Below are positions 41,451 through 51,100 of a stretch of DNA of 53,184 nucleotides, one piece after another. Below the pieces are notes generated by a model, which did no database searches, was not told the DNA's origin, and saw only the letters and a program-made list of their open reading frames with translations. This DNA comes from Arthrobacter sp. AQ5-05 (GTDB taxonomy: Bacteria > Actinomycetota > Actinomycetes > Actinomycetales > Micrococcaceae), in assembly GCF_003287975.1 (NCBI RefSeq), contig NZ_QMKQ01000025.1, positions 1-53,184 of the forward strand, written 5' to 3'. Numbering within the stretch: the stretch's first letter is position 1; each line of letters begins with the position of its first letter. The translations under genes and the position numbers were made by a program.

Positions 41451-42209
41451 TCACCAGACCTTAATGCCGAATCGCCGGGACACGGTCTTTAGGGCCGGGT
41501 TGTGGAGGTGGATGGGCGCGCCGTCATTGGAGGCCATCTCCTCGCCTTCCAGGCCGTCATCCCGGCGGCGCAGCCAGTACGCCCAGCAGTCCCCGCCCCC
41601 GTGCTTGCTCCTGAACCGGATCCCCAGCGGCAGGCTTCCGTCATCCAGGACCTGCTTCCGGATCCAGGACGCCACCAGGGTCGTTGCGGCGCGGTCCTCC
41701 CCGTGCAGGACGCCCAGGGTGAGCTGGGTGAGTCCGCATTCCTGGTGCAGCTGCGCACCGATGCCGGCGCGGATTGCGGCGATGGAGTCGGGGTGTTCGA
41801 CATCGACCCACCTGCCCCCGCTGTGCAGCGTGAGTTCGTAGATGCTGCGCCGGTCGCGCCAGTGCTTGGGCAGGGCGCCCAGGCCGAGTTGGTTGCCCCA
41901 TTCGGTGCCCACGGAGCGCAGGTATGCTTCAAGGTCCATGCCCATGAAGTCGGCGTCCTTCTGCAGGGGATGCACGGCGCCGAGTGTCAGGGCATAGCCG
42001 GAGAGGACCTCCGCGAAGGCGATCTGCTGGTCGTCGGAGATGTAGACCGTGGAGCCGGGTGTGTCGTAGCGGCTCCAGCCGGCCGGATCGTCCCCGGCCA
42101 GTCGTTCGGGCGGGTCCAACGGACCGCGGTGGGTGGTGGCGATCCGGCATCCGGTCCGGAAGCCGTCAATGATCCACAGGCCCGTGGCCTCGCACTTGTG
42201 CCCGTTCAA
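41451..42209 (-). CDS. RES-domain toxin (NAD-degrading type)
   Basis: 252 aa from a TTG at 42209 that overlaps the antitoxin stop (TTGA); SD AGGACG is just upstream and no ATG or GTG fits. The RES pattern is visible: RIATTHRGPLDPP, then WSRYDTPGSTVYISDDQQIA and FAEVLSGYALTLG, with the conserved Arg, Tyr and Glu expected for NAD binding. RES toxins (MbcT, Res) break down NAD+. The protein is a little longer than the usual ~160-230 residues, with an extra C-terminal region. Confidence 0.78.
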   Translation of the reverse strand: MNGHKCEATGLWIIDGFRTGCRIATTHRGPLDPPERLAGDDPAGWSRYDTPGSTVYISDDQQIAFAEVLSGYALTLGAVHPLQKDADFMGMDLEAYLRSVGTEWGNQLGLGALPKHWRDRRSIYELTLHSGGRWVDVEHPDSIAAIRAGIGAQLHQECGLTQLTLGVLHGEDRAATTLVASWIRKQVLDDGSLPLGIRFRSKHGGGDCWAYWLRRRDDGLEGEEMASNDGAPIHLHNPALKTVSRRFGIKVW

Positions 42210-42589
42210 ACGTCCTGCCTGTCCTCGAGGAACGCGGTGAGGGCCTGGGCGACTTCCTTGTGCCGGTCTTCGCGGATGGCGGTCAGGGGCGTGTCCTCCT
42301 CCAGGAAGGGGTTCCCGCCCACGAACCACGCGCGGGCAATGGCGTCGGTCTCGGCGTCGGCGATGGCGATCCACACGCGGTGCGCCAGCAGCAGCCGCTT
42401 CTGGAACGCCGGGCCGGGAACCGAGCCGGCCGGCTTGGCCCACCGGTGGGGGGCCTTGGGGTCCTTGCTGCCAGCCAAAGTGGCCACTAGAAGCGGACCC
42501 AGGTGGGAATTCAGGCGCCGGACGACCTCGTGGATATCCAGTCGTGCCGTCTCGGCATGGCCGGCGATGATGATGGTGGATATGCTCAT
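42206..42589 (-). CDS. Xre/MbcA/ParS-type antitoxin
   Basis: 127 aa; the start is uncertain (ATG 42589 chosen). The C-terminal half has the toxin-binding pattern of the family: ARAWFVGGNPFLEEDTPLTA followed by IREDRHKEVAQALTAFLED. The N-terminal half contains a helix-rich region (RLDIHEVVRRLNSHLGP, LLVATLAGSKDP) in the place of the Xre-like HTH. Encoded upstream of the RES toxin and overlapping it, the normal gene order for this system. Confidence 0.82.
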   Translation of the reverse strand: MSISTIIIAGHAETARLDIHEVVRRLNSHLGPLLVATLAGSKDPKAPHRWAKPAGSVPGPAFQKRLLLAHRVWIAIADAETDAIARAWFVGGNPFLEEDTPLTAIREDRHKEVAQALTAFLEDRQDV

Positions 42590-42781
42590 GACACCATGAT
42601 AACACCCATATAACACCCTAAACCCACCTGGTCTAATGACATGGATTCGAGCAGTTTGGGAGGACCAGTGATTCCGAGGACCGTCGTCATGTTAAAATAC
42701 GTCCGGACTGAGTATGCGAGAGCGAAGCTCAACACTTCATATTAAGTCCAGGTTGTCGGTACGACAAGGCAAGATGAACCC

Positions 42782-43516
42782 ATGACTAAGTTGAATCGCG
42801 AATGGGCCGTCGAAGAGATCGATCAGTTTCTACACGCTACCGATCAGGTCGGCTATGACAACAGTGCTGGCGGTGTTTTTATGATGGGATCACACATCCG
42901 CGGTTCGGAAACGGAGGTATCCCAGCACGCGCACGTTGTGGAGCAGATCCTTGACCGAGCACTGCCCTCTTGGAGTAGGGGCCGGCCCAAAGAAGACAGC
43001 GAGTTTGAATGGCTCCGTGACCAAGCGTCCCGCGCCAAGGCCGCACTTCAGCGAGCGACAGAGCTCACTGAGAAACTTGGAGACAATGCTCCGGACATGG
43101 ATGCCGCGAATTTGCACCCCTGGGCGTGGGAGAACGGCAGATCCTATTGGAATACCGGTCACTTCCACCAAGCCGTGATGCAGGCCGCCATCCGGATCAA
43201 TGCTGAGACCCAAGCAAAGTTGGGACGAATGGATGTTTCCGAGACGGCGCTCTTCAACGAGGCGTTCTCGTTGGACGAGCCGAAGGACAACGCACCACGG
43301 CTCAGGTTGATGAAGGACGACGGCGGGAAAACATACCAAAACCTTCACCGGGGCGCCAGGTCCTTCGCGGACGGGCTTTACACGGCAATTCGTAATCCCG
43401 GCATGCACATGCCCACGGAGGGCGGTGGAGGCGAGGAGCAAATTGCCCTCGAACAAATGGCTGCGTTCAGCCTGCTGGCTCGCTGGATAGATCAGGCCGA
43501 AGTTACGAAGGTTTAG
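42782..43516 (+). CDS. TIGR02391 (HEPN_Ymh) family protein
   Basis: 244 aa. The C-terminal half shows the family pattern: YWNTGHFHQAVMQAAIRINA, then SETALFNEAFSL, NLHRGARSFADGLYTAIRNP with GMHMP, and MAAFSLLARWIDQAEV at the end. The RNP...H element is the probable HEPN ribonuclease-like R-x4-6-H motif. The first ~100 residues are helical. Such genes are frequent in phage and defence loci. It is a single-gene unit. Confidence 0.82.
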   Translation: MTKLNREWAVEEIDQFLHATDQVGYDNSAGGVFMMGSHIRGSETEVSQHAHVVEQILDRALPSWSRGRPKEDSEFEWLRDQASRAKAALQRATELTEKLGDNAPDMDAANLHPWAWENGRSYWNTGHFHQAVMQAAIRINAETQAKLGRMDVSETALFNEAFSLDEPKDNAPRLRLMKDDGGKTYQNLHRGARSFADGLYTAIRNPGMHMPTEGGGGEEQIALEQMAAFSLLARWIDQAEVTKV

Positions 43517-43761
43517 ACCCTGAATTCCCCTCGTTCCACTGGACGCCGTCCACATCGGATGTCGGTGACGCGACATTTCTCATGGAGCGCTGGGGCGTTT
43601 CTGGAATCAGGCAACGACTAGTGTGTCGGAAAGGTTCGGGGCGCCGCCTTCCACATTCAAGTCAATCGCGGTTCCCTGCTGGAGCACGATCGTAGATGCG
43701 TTGTTCAATAGCCACATATCGGCGAGGCCGGCGAACATGCCCCTTGATCAACCAGAGTTAG

Positions 43762-45747
43762 TCAGGGCGTATCAATCCAGTCGATGGGGATGAGTGCTTC
43801 GCCATTGCGCCATCTATGGCGCACCGACGCTTCGAACCAGCTTTCGGGAAGATCTGCATGGTCACAGACAATCAATTGGAAATCCGGCGTGAGCTCGGTG
43901 ACTACGTCCCTCATGAGTTCGAACATCGCCCGAACAGCAATGCGGTCGGCGTCTTTCTCGGGGAGGCCCGTCTTATTGTCTTTTTCTGATGGGTAATGTG
44001 CCTGCGTCGGCTGATCGAGCATCAGGAACCTTGGAACGGGTCGCTTCTGCAGGGTGAGGTAGCGGTGAAGAGCCAAGTGAGTGGCAAGGTGATATCCAAC
44101 CCAATTCTTTGCGCTGCCGATGCGCGAAAGTGGAGCCGGCCCGGTCGCTGTGTCCGCAACCACAGTTAGTCGGGCCAAGTCGAGACGAACATCCTCTGCA
44201 CTGTGTTCTAGTTCCAGTCGCTCTGCGTAAGCTTTTATGTCACGACCGATGGCAACTAGCCGGGACGTGAGCTGTTCTCTTCGCATATCGTCGTCGAGTT
44301 CGCTTTCGAGTGCCTCTACGACCGCACGCGCCTGTTCCAATTGCTGCCGCAATACCTCAACCGTTATTTCGTCGGTTAGTTCAAGCCGGGCCAAGGTCGC
44401 GTCAATGCGACCACGAGTGAAGTCCCGATTGTCAGAGCGTGCTTCATCGGTGACGCGTCGACCTCTATCCAGGTTCCGAAGGGCCACGTCTAGAGCGCGC
44501 AACTGCTCTCGTAGTGATTCCGCGCGGGTATCGAGTTCCGTCAGCGCTTGGCGTTGTGCAGGCCGCGCACCGGATAGGTCTCCGATCTGCCTATTTAAGG
44601 ATTCAAGACTATTTCTAAGGGCACTGGCTGTCGGATCAGGATCTTGCAGATCGCTTCCACAGGCAGGGCAATCGAATTGGAAATGTTCTCCTCGGTCGGT
44701 GTGGGGGGTGTCGCTGAGATCGGGGAGCAATTTCAGAGAGGTGAGCCGGGACCGTTGCTTTTCCACCGCAGTTAGGAATCGGCCCGTAGTTTTGGCTTCA
44801 TTCAATAGCAGGGCTCGATTTTCCATTACCCCCCGAAGTTCCCCGGAGAGAACATCCCGCTGCTCTTCGATGATGCGCCATTGATCTTGCCCGTCGAAAC
44901 CTGTAGACATCTGGTCGTTTATTCGCTTTACACAGGCGGCTTGCAACGCCCTGACAATTGCCCTCCCATCAGCGGTGTCGACTTCTTCGGCGAGGCCAGC
45001 TGCCATGGCTTCGGCATAGAGTGCGCCAAGTTCCACATTGATGGTTCGCGCTGCCAACTGCGCACGTTCGTACTGCGTTCCGGCTCGAACAAGTGCACGC
45101 TTGGCGTCGCGTAGTTGCGCGCGCTTGAGCGCTTCATCGGGGGCAACCGCCCCAAGAAAATATGGAATCGTATCTCTCAAGGCTTGGTCGATCCCGGGCT
45201 CACCCATCCGATGAAACAACACTGACTGGCTGGCAATCTCGGATTGGGATTGCAGGCAGAGCAGTGCCGCGTGTCCCAGATTGGCTTCAAAAGGATGCCG
45301 TAACGACCAGGGGTCGGGGTCAGTCTCGTTTTCTTCGATGCCTACACGCCGCCCAAGTTGCTGGCGCAACTGCTTCGTATCAATATTCGTTCGTAGGTCT
45401 TCGAGCGATGGGGCTTCCAAATTGACGCCAAATTCCAACATTGCACTTGACGTAGTTGCATTTTGACCTGCTGGTTTTGGTCGGGCCACAAAGGCACGGC
45501 TCCCATTTTCATCGAGCTGCCACAGCGCACCGTACCATTGGACGGTGTCCGTGATCGGGCCAACAGGAACTAAGTTCGTGTCACGGCCCAGACAATATTC
45601 GACAATGGTGAGCAAGGCGCTTTTGCCCGTTCCGGATTCACCCGTGACTATGTTCAGTGCTCCTGGCACGAAGTGGAGTTGGCGCATGCGGCCATCGGCG
45701 TTGTAAAGGATCAGCGAGAGTAGTTGCACGAGTCTAGGGTGCCACAC
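43762..45747 (-). CDS. ABC-3C system SMC-like ATPase (DUF3732)
   Basis: 661 aa. Walker A in [20 protein letters not shown] at residues ~32-50; a long coiled-coil middle with a zinc-knuckle-like CPACGSD; and a C-terminal ATPase lobe with [13 protein letters not shown] (Walker B, the QAHYP form typical of DUF3732) and [14 protein letters not shown]. Third gene of the ABC-3C set. The start is GTG 45747 (14-nt overlap) or GTG 45729. The ATPase is thought to sense the trigger and license the effector subunit. Confidence 0.9.
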   Translation of the reverse strand: MWHPRLVQLLSLILYNADGRMRQLHFVPGALNIVTGESGTGKSALLTIVEYCLGRDTNLVPVGPITDTVQWYGALWQLDENGSRAFVARPKPAGQNATTSSAMLEFGVNLEAPSLEDLRTNIDTKQLRQQLGRRVGIEENETDPDPWSLRHPFEANLGHAALLCLQSQSEIASQSVLFHRMGEPGIDQALRDTIPYFLGAVAPDEALKRAQLRDAKRALVRAGTQYERAQLAARTINVELGALYAEAMAAGLAEEVDTADGRAIVRALQAACVKRINDQMSTGFDGQDQWRIIEEQRDVLSGELRGVMENRALLLNEAKTTGRFLTAVEKQRSRLTSLKLLPDLSDTPHTDRGEHFQFDCPACGSDLQDPDPTASALRNSLESLNRQIGDLSGARPAQRQALTELDTRAESLREQLRALDVALRNLDRGRRVTDEARSDNRDFTRGRIDATLARLELTDEITVEVLRQQLEQARAVVEALESELDDDMRREQLTSRLVAIGRDIKAYAERLELEHSAEDVRLDLARLTVVADTATGPAPLSRIGSAKNWVGYHLATHLALHRYLTLQKRPVPRFLMLDQPTQAHYPSEKDNKTGLPEKDADRIAVRAMFELMRDVVTELTPDFQLIVCDHADLPESWFEASVRHRWRNGEALIPIDWIDTP

Positions 45748-46225
45748 CGAGGAGAACGAATGCGGTCGCCGGCTGCTCCACCTTGGTCAACCATTTGCCC
45801 ACGAAGCCGGCTTTTGACACGATTTCCTGTACTTCACTCTTCGGTTCCAAGGTGTGCCCACGGCCGCGTGCCAGATTACCCAAGACATGCCCTTCGTTAT
45901 CGATTTCGAGTATTCGATTGGTGATTCCAAAACGCAGCCCTTCTCGGACAGGATCTCTCAGAGAAAGAGCGCGAAGCCCAAAGCCGGCGTGCTCTACGGG
46001 ATGATCCGCAATCCATGCTCCAAGATTCGTTCTCATGCTCCTGGGGAGTGCCTCGCGGGTGCCGCGGTGGAGAACGAAGGGCGCAACCAAGAAAGCCAGA
46101 GGCCACGTCATCTCGCTTCCACCATAATTACGGTATTGAGAGGCTGCATTAGCTACTACTACTGCCAACAAGGCTGGGTTCAACATTGTCGCCTCTGCCC
46201 GGGAACGCTCATGCCATGCAGTCAT
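45734..46225 (-). CDS. ABC-3C system middle component
   Basis: 163 aa. A small helical protein ([72 protein letters not shown]) of the three-component ABC system middle component type. It lies between the effector-CTD gene and the DUF3732 ATPase and overlaps the latter. It probably bridges the two. Confidence 0.85.
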   Translation of the reverse strand: MTAWHERSRAEATMLNPALLAVVVANAASQYRNYGGSEMTWPLAFLVAPFVLHRGTREALPRSMRTNLGAWIADHPVEHAGFGLRALSLRDPVREGLRFGITNRILEIDNEGHVLGNLARGRGHTLEPKSEVQEIVSKAGFVGKWLTKVEQPATAFVLLGVAP

Positions 46226-46306
46226 AAGACTGATCTTGCCAGCATCAGAGAGTTAAGTGCGATTCTTCACCCTAGTGTGAGCGTCAGCGACTCCGAATTT
46301 TAGGGA

Positions 46307-47545
46307 TTAAGCGTCGATGACCAATGCATCGATTCGGCCCATGAAGTCCGGATGCCACCCAATTCTCTGAGTGTCGTCCTCATGACCAGCCAGTTCATGC
46401 CTCTTTCCACGAGCATAAAAGCCTTCGTTATAGTGTGTCCGGACCGTGACAGCGGTCGACTTCAATAAATAGTTGAGCAACTGACGGCCAGCTCGGCTCT
46501 TTGCCTTCTCGGCTTCAACTGGTGGAAGGTTTGCAACGTCGAGGTCGTAGACCATGCTGTCGAATTCCCTCTCCCATTCGAACCTCAGTTCCGCTTGAAA
46601 ATCCTGAAGCTCACGCCGCCCGAGCAGGCTATCGCTTAACCAGTCTGTTTCCTGCGTGACGGCACGGTGATAGTCAATGATGGCGCTTCGAAGAGAGCGA
46701 CCTGAATAATCAACCAGCTTCAACTGCTCCACGAAGCGTGAGGCGCTGTAACCTGCAATGTTCTCTTCAGATACCGACGAAAGGGACACAGTTGTCGGTA
46801 AGTTTTCGCTAGTGTATGTATCACGCAGCTCCCGTACAAAAGCAAGAACTTCACTGACGCTAACGACGGCTCGTCTCCCGGCGAGCATCGATACTGCCAT
46901 TTGGGCCCACCATAGCCAAACTTGGGCAACAAACCGGTCTTCACTCTGGCGATGTGAAGGCAATCCATAGGCCAGTAGCTCCCGCAATGAACTATCCAGG
47001 TCGTGCGGCTGCAATGCACCATCAAGCACACGAACTCGATTGATTAAGTTACGGCGTCCTGCAGCTCCAAGCTTGAGGAACTGTCTGCGGGAGTCTTCCG
47101 TCTCGGTGTTCGTGGCATCCTTGGCGGCCCGTACAAGCAATCGGACTGCGGCCGCCACGTCTCGGGGCCGCGCACCACCTGAATCGCTGGGACAAAGGAC
47201 AAAGGCTGCGGTTCCAGGGCTGGCTACCGAGGTCGTGACGAGGGCGAGATCCGGTCCCTGAGGATCAGTCGCATCTGACCGGTCCATCCATACTTTGAGG
47301 GTCTTCCAAATATCCACGGCTTTGTCACCAAGACCGGCGGCTCGCGCGGTCGTGTGAAGCTTTATCTGGAGAAGTTCCCTTGCGTCCCCCTCATCGGTTT
47401 CGTCAGTCCACGCCACATCGTCGTGGAGTTCGATACTGATTGCTTGGTCGGGCCTGGAGCTAGCCTTGCGCAAAAGTTCAACAAGAGCCCAATTCGTTTG
47501 GAAGAGATATCCTGCCGCAGATGCGGCAGCGTTGTGCCCGGCCAT
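46307..47545 (-). CDS. ABC-3C system effector-CTD protein
   Basis: 412 aa, ATG 47545 with SD GAGGAAGG. The N-terminus (AAGYLFQTNWALVELLRKAS, ISIELHDDVAWTDE, LLQIKLHTT) resembles the Cap4/DUF4297-like restriction-endonuclease fold with an Asp...Gln-x-Lys active site, so it is the likely nuclease. The C-terminal part (YDLDVANLPPVEAEKAKSRA, RQLLNYLLKS, HYNEGFYARGKRHELAGHED) corresponds to the ABC-3C C-terminal domain. It is the first gene of the operon. Confidence 0.85.
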   Translation of the reverse strand: MAGHNAAASAAGYLFQTNWALVELLRKASSRPDQAISIELHDDVAWTDETDEGDARELLQIKLHTTARAAGLGDKAVDIWKTLKVWMDRSDATDPQGPDLALVTTSVASPGTAAFVLCPSDSGGARPRDVAAAVRLLVRAAKDATNTETEDSRRQFLKLGAAGRRNLINRVRVLDGALQPHDLDSSLRELLAYGLPSHRQSEDRFVAQVWLWWAQMAVSMLAGRRAVVSVSEVLAFVRELRDTYTSENLPTTVSLSSVSEENIAGYSASRFVEQLKLVDYSGRSLRSAIIDYHRAVTQETDWLSDSLLGRRELQDFQAELRFEWEREFDSMVYDLDVANLPPVEAEKAKSRAGRQLLNYLLKSTAVTVRTHYNEGFYARGKRHELAGHEDDTQRIGWHPDFMGRIDALVIDA

Positions 47546-48011
47546 CTCATTTCCTTCCTCGAACAGTTACAAAGTCGGCCAATCAAAAAGCAGCCTGCTT
47601 CCTAGCCGATCATAATGTGAATAGTGTGATCTTGCCTTTTGGGGCCGTAGGTTTGTAACTCATCCGCGGGTGCCTCGAAGGTTGAAGTTCCTTAGTTGAC
47701 GCGAAGTATCGACCGCAGCTTTGCCTGGATACGCGGTGATCAATCCTTAAATCGGCTATTAAGCGTCGACAGGCCGCTCGACCTCCTGGCTCATGGCGGG
47801 GTGAGTAGGGCGGCGGGTAGAGATCATCGCCAATCAAGGGCGGCTAGGAGTAGATTTCCCGCTACGGGATGCCGCGAGCTGCGAAGTGGCTCTAGGCGAT
47901 CGTTAGACTTACACCGCCTTGTGAGCCATGAAATCGGCACCACGACGGGGGTTGGGCTAGATTCAATACAGCTAGACGTTGCCACGGGCAACGGAAACCG
48001 TGGGGGAACAT
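47546..48011. other. divergent intergenic region between ABC-3C and the MmeI-like gene
   Basis: 466 bp with no supported gene. It must hold promoters for both directions. GC content is lower than in the flanking genes. I found no repeat or operator that I can name. Confidence 0.5.
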
Positions 48012-50795
48012 ATGCAGCGCAGTCGTGCCGAAGTCGTCAAATCGCTGGAGGCTCTTGTCGAGAGCTGGAAGGGCTACACCGGGACCGAAAAGGCCGGGGC
48101 ACAGACCTTCATCAACCAACTCGTCCAGGCCTACACGGGCGAGGCGGACCCCCGGAAGCTCGACGCCAGCCACGAGGCACACCTTCCGTTGGACGAGGGC
48201 AACAAACACGGCTTCATCGACTTCTTCTGGCCCGGTGTGGTGCTGATCGAAATGAAGGGCCCGAAGGAATCCGTCCGGCTGGCCGAACACCGCCCGCAGA
48301 TGCTGCGCTACTGGAAGTACTGCGCCACCGAGGAATTCCCTGCGCCGCAGTTCACCATCTTGTGTTCCTTCGATCGCTTCGAGGTCTGGGAGCCGGGACG
48401 CTACCCGAACGCACCCCGGGACGTGTTCTCTCTGGCCGAGCTGCCCGACTTCGTGGATTCGCTGGCGTTCCTCATGGGCCAGGGAAAGACCCCGAGCTAC
48501 GGCGGGCCGGGCCAAAAGATCACCATCGAAGCATCGAAGAACATGATCGACCTCTTCGACCGGCTGGGCCGCCGCTTTATCGGCAAGGACGAATACGACC
48601 TCACGGAAGACCAGCTTCGCCGCTTCGTCGTCCAATGCACCTGGACGCTGTTTGCCGAAGACCTGGCACTCATCCCGCCCAAAAGGTTCGCCAACCTCCT
48701 GAAGTCCCTGGACGACGATGCCCACGGCGCAAAAATGCGGATCCCCGGGCGCGAGATCCAGTCATTCCTTGGCGCGATGAACTCCAAGAATGCCATGGAC
48801 CGCAGCGAGGGGTTCCTGGCCGGGCTGCCCTACGTCAACGGCGGGCTGCTGGAGGACGTACCGTACATTCCGCTCACCGCCATGGACGTTCGGGACCTGC
48901 ACAACGCCTCCCGGTTCGACTGGCGGTACGTGAACCCGACGATCTTTGGTTCGCTCTTTGAAGGCTGCCTGGGTGATCGCCGCCGCCAGTTCGGCGCACA
49001 CTACACCCATGAGCAGGACATCATGCAGATCGTCGAACCGACGATCCTCAAACCGTGGCGCGACCGCATCGCCGCGACCACCAAGTACAAGGACCTCGAG
49101 GCACTGCTCCGGGAACTGTGCGATTTCAAGGTCCTGGACCCGGCCTGCGGGTCGGGCAACTTCTTGTATGTGGCCTACCGCGAAATCCGGCGCCTGGAGC
49201 ACTATCTTAAGGACAGGATCGACGAGGCGACGCAGGCGGCCGGCAAGCACCCGCGGATGCACCTTGATTTCTATCCCATCGACAACCTGCACGGGATCGA
49301 AATTGAGCCTTTCGCCGTGCAGATCGCCCGGCTGACCATTTGGATGGGCCACGCCCAGATGTCCCGCGAGCTCAATGTCCAGGGCGATGACCCGCTGCCG
49401 CTGCACGACCTGAGCACCATCATTGAAGCAGACGCACTCAAGTCGGACTGGCCGGCAGTGGATGCGATCATCGGCAATCCGCCTTTCATCGGAAGCCAAC
49501 ACATCCGCAAGTCCAACGGGGATGACTACATTGACTTCCTCAAAACCGAGTTCAAGGCCGGCGTGGTCGACCTGTGCGCATATTGGTTCCGCAAGGCCAA
49601 CGACAGCATGCAAGACGGGCACCGGGCCGGACTGGTGGCCACCAACTCCGTGTCGCAGAACAAGGCCCGCGGGGCCTCCCTTGACTACATCATCGCCAAT
49701 GGGGCTGTCATCACCGATGCCGTGTCATCACAGGTGTGGCCTGGTGATGCAGCCGTGCATGTTTCGATTGTCAACTGGGTCAAGAGCCCTTCCCTGCCTC
49801 CTTCCGGACGGCTCTTGGACAAGATGCCCGTTGAGGAGATCAGTAGTTCCTTGAAAGTCGGGAACGCCAATCCGACGGCGTCCAAGCTGGCTCCCAACAG
49901 TGGACTTTCTTTCCAGGGGTGCATTCCGGTGGGCAAGGGATTCCTGTTGGAAGATTCGGAAGCTCAAGCGCTTCTCGCCCTCACGGACGCCAATTATGCA
50001 GATGTTGTCCTTCCTCACTTGGGTAGCAATGACATCGCTGACAGCCCGGATCTGGTCCCGTCGGGTTGGATAATCGACTTCGGTCTTCTCGACCTGGACG
50101 ATGCCATGGCCTATCCGGCCGCTTTGGAGATCATTCGCCAGCGCGTCAAGCCCATCCGCGATGAGAATCGCCGCAAGACAACGCGTGAAAAGTGGTGGCG
50201 CCACGGCGAAGCCAGGCCGGCGATGCGTACCGCTCTGGCGCCTCTCTCGCGCTTTATCTCTGTCGGTCGGCATGGAAAGAGGCTGCTTTTCATTTGGGGT
50301 GACAAGGCTTGGTGCCCCAGCGATGCAACCAATGTCATTGCTCGGGACGACGACTGGACATTTGGTGTGCTCGCGTCTTTCGCTCACAAGGCCTGGGCCT
50401 GGGAGCAATCATCGACCCTCAAATCCGACATCAGATACACCCCCTCAACGACATTCGAAACCTTCCCGTTTCCAAACAGGACGACAAGTACATCGGCTGC
50501 CATTGAGATGGCGGTGGCCAGTGTGGTTCTGGAACGATCCAACGCGAGTGCGAAACTGGTTTCTCAGGGAAAGAAGCAGGCAGGGCTGACAGCCGTGTAC
50601 AACGCGATGGACGAGGGAGCTTTCGCCGCACTTCGATTGGCCCATCAGCGGCTCGACGAAGCGGTCTGCAAGGCCTACGGGTGGTCGGTATCCGTGCTCG
50701 ATGACAATGAAGAAGTCATGAATCAGCTCTACGACTTGAATGCCTCCCTATCCGCTGACTCAAGCAACTACAACCCCTTCGCCAATGAGTCCTAG
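48012..50795 (+). CDS. MmeI-like type IIL restriction-modification enzyme
   Basis: 927 aa from the ATG at 48012 (GGGGG SD 5 nt upstream; TTG and GTG starts exist further up). The nuclease motif is D70-x9-E80-x-K82 in FIDFFWPGVVLIEMKGP, the same spacing and numbering as MmeI. The methyltransferase has motif I DPACGSGNFLYVAYRE (Asp376) and motif IV NPPF (Asn489), i.e. adenine-N6 methylation. The specificity region (about 620-830) and a C-terminal helical part follow. One polypeptide cuts and methylates, so no separate methylase is needed. The recognition sequence cannot be read from here. Confidence 0.93.
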   Translation: MQRSRAEVVKSLEALVESWKGYTGTEKAGAQTFINQLVQAYTGEADPRKLDASHEAHLPLDEGNKHGFIDFFWPGVVLIEMKGPKESVRLAEHRPQMLRYWKYCATEEFPAPQFTILCSFDRFEVWEPGRYPNAPRDVFSLAELPDFVDSLAFLMGQGKTPSYGGPGQKITIEASKNMIDLFDRLGRRFIGKDEYDLTEDQLRRFVVQCTWTLFAEDLALIPPKRFANLLKSLDDDAHGAKMRIPGREIQSFLGAMNSKNAMDRSEGFLAGLPYVNGGLLEDVPYIPLTAMDVRDLHNASRFDWRYVNPTIFGSLFEGCLGDRRRQFGAHYTHEQDIMQIVEPTILKPWRDRIAATTKYKDLEALLRELCDFKVLDPACGSGNFLYVAYREIRRLEHYLKDRIDEATQAAGKHPRMHLDFYPIDNLHGIEIEPFAVQIARLTIWMGHAQMSRELNVQGDDPLPLHDLSTIIEADALKSDWPAVDAIIGNPPFIGSQHIRKSNGDDYIDFLKTEFKAGVVDLCAYWFRKANDSMQDGHRAGLVATNSVSQNKARGASLDYIIANGAVITDAVSSQVWPGDAAVHVSIVNWVKSPSLPPSGRLLDKMPVEEISSSLKVGNANPTASKLAPNSGLSFQGCIPVGKGFLLEDSEAQALLALTDANYADVVLPHLGSNDIADSPDLVPSGWIIDFGLLDLDDAMAYPAALEIIRQRVKPIRDENRRKTTREKWWRHGEARPAMRTALAPLSRFISVGRHGKRLLFIWGDKAWCPSDATNVIARDDDWTFGVLASFAHKAWAWEQSSTLKSDIRYTPSTTFETFPFPNRTTSTSAAIEMAVASVVLERSNASAKLVSQGKKQAGLTAVYNAMDEGAFAALRLAHQRLDEAVCKAYGWSVSVLDDNEEVMNQLYDLNASLSADSSNYNPFANES

Positions 50796-50842
50796 GCCGC
50801 TCGACCCTCCGAAGACTGAGGGATCTAGCGCTACCGAGCGGC
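50796..50842 (+). terminator. two-level stem-loop after the MmeI-like gene
   Basis: GCCGCTCG at 50796 pairs with CGAGCGGC at 50835, with CCCTC/GAGGG pairing inside. It directly follows the stop (TAG 50793-50795). The U tract is short (GCTTGG), so it may be a stabilising 3' end rather than a strong terminator. Confidence 0.45.
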
Positions 50843-51100
50843 GCTTGGGTCAGTGAGTTGTTTCTGCAAGACGGCGCCGCAGCTGTGTGAGGGGGTCTCC
50901 TATCATTGGTGTAAAGGTGATCGAGCTGGCATATCATCCCTGTGCGGCACGGGCCTAGGTCAGTTGTCCCCCAGCGGGGCAGGAATGGGCGAGTCGGCAT
51001 GCTGCTCTGTCGGACCGAAGATGAAGAATGAGCACATGCCTCATCGTGATTCCCGATCCCGTATTGACATCGGCCCTTTCAGCACGAGCCTGTGGTCGTG

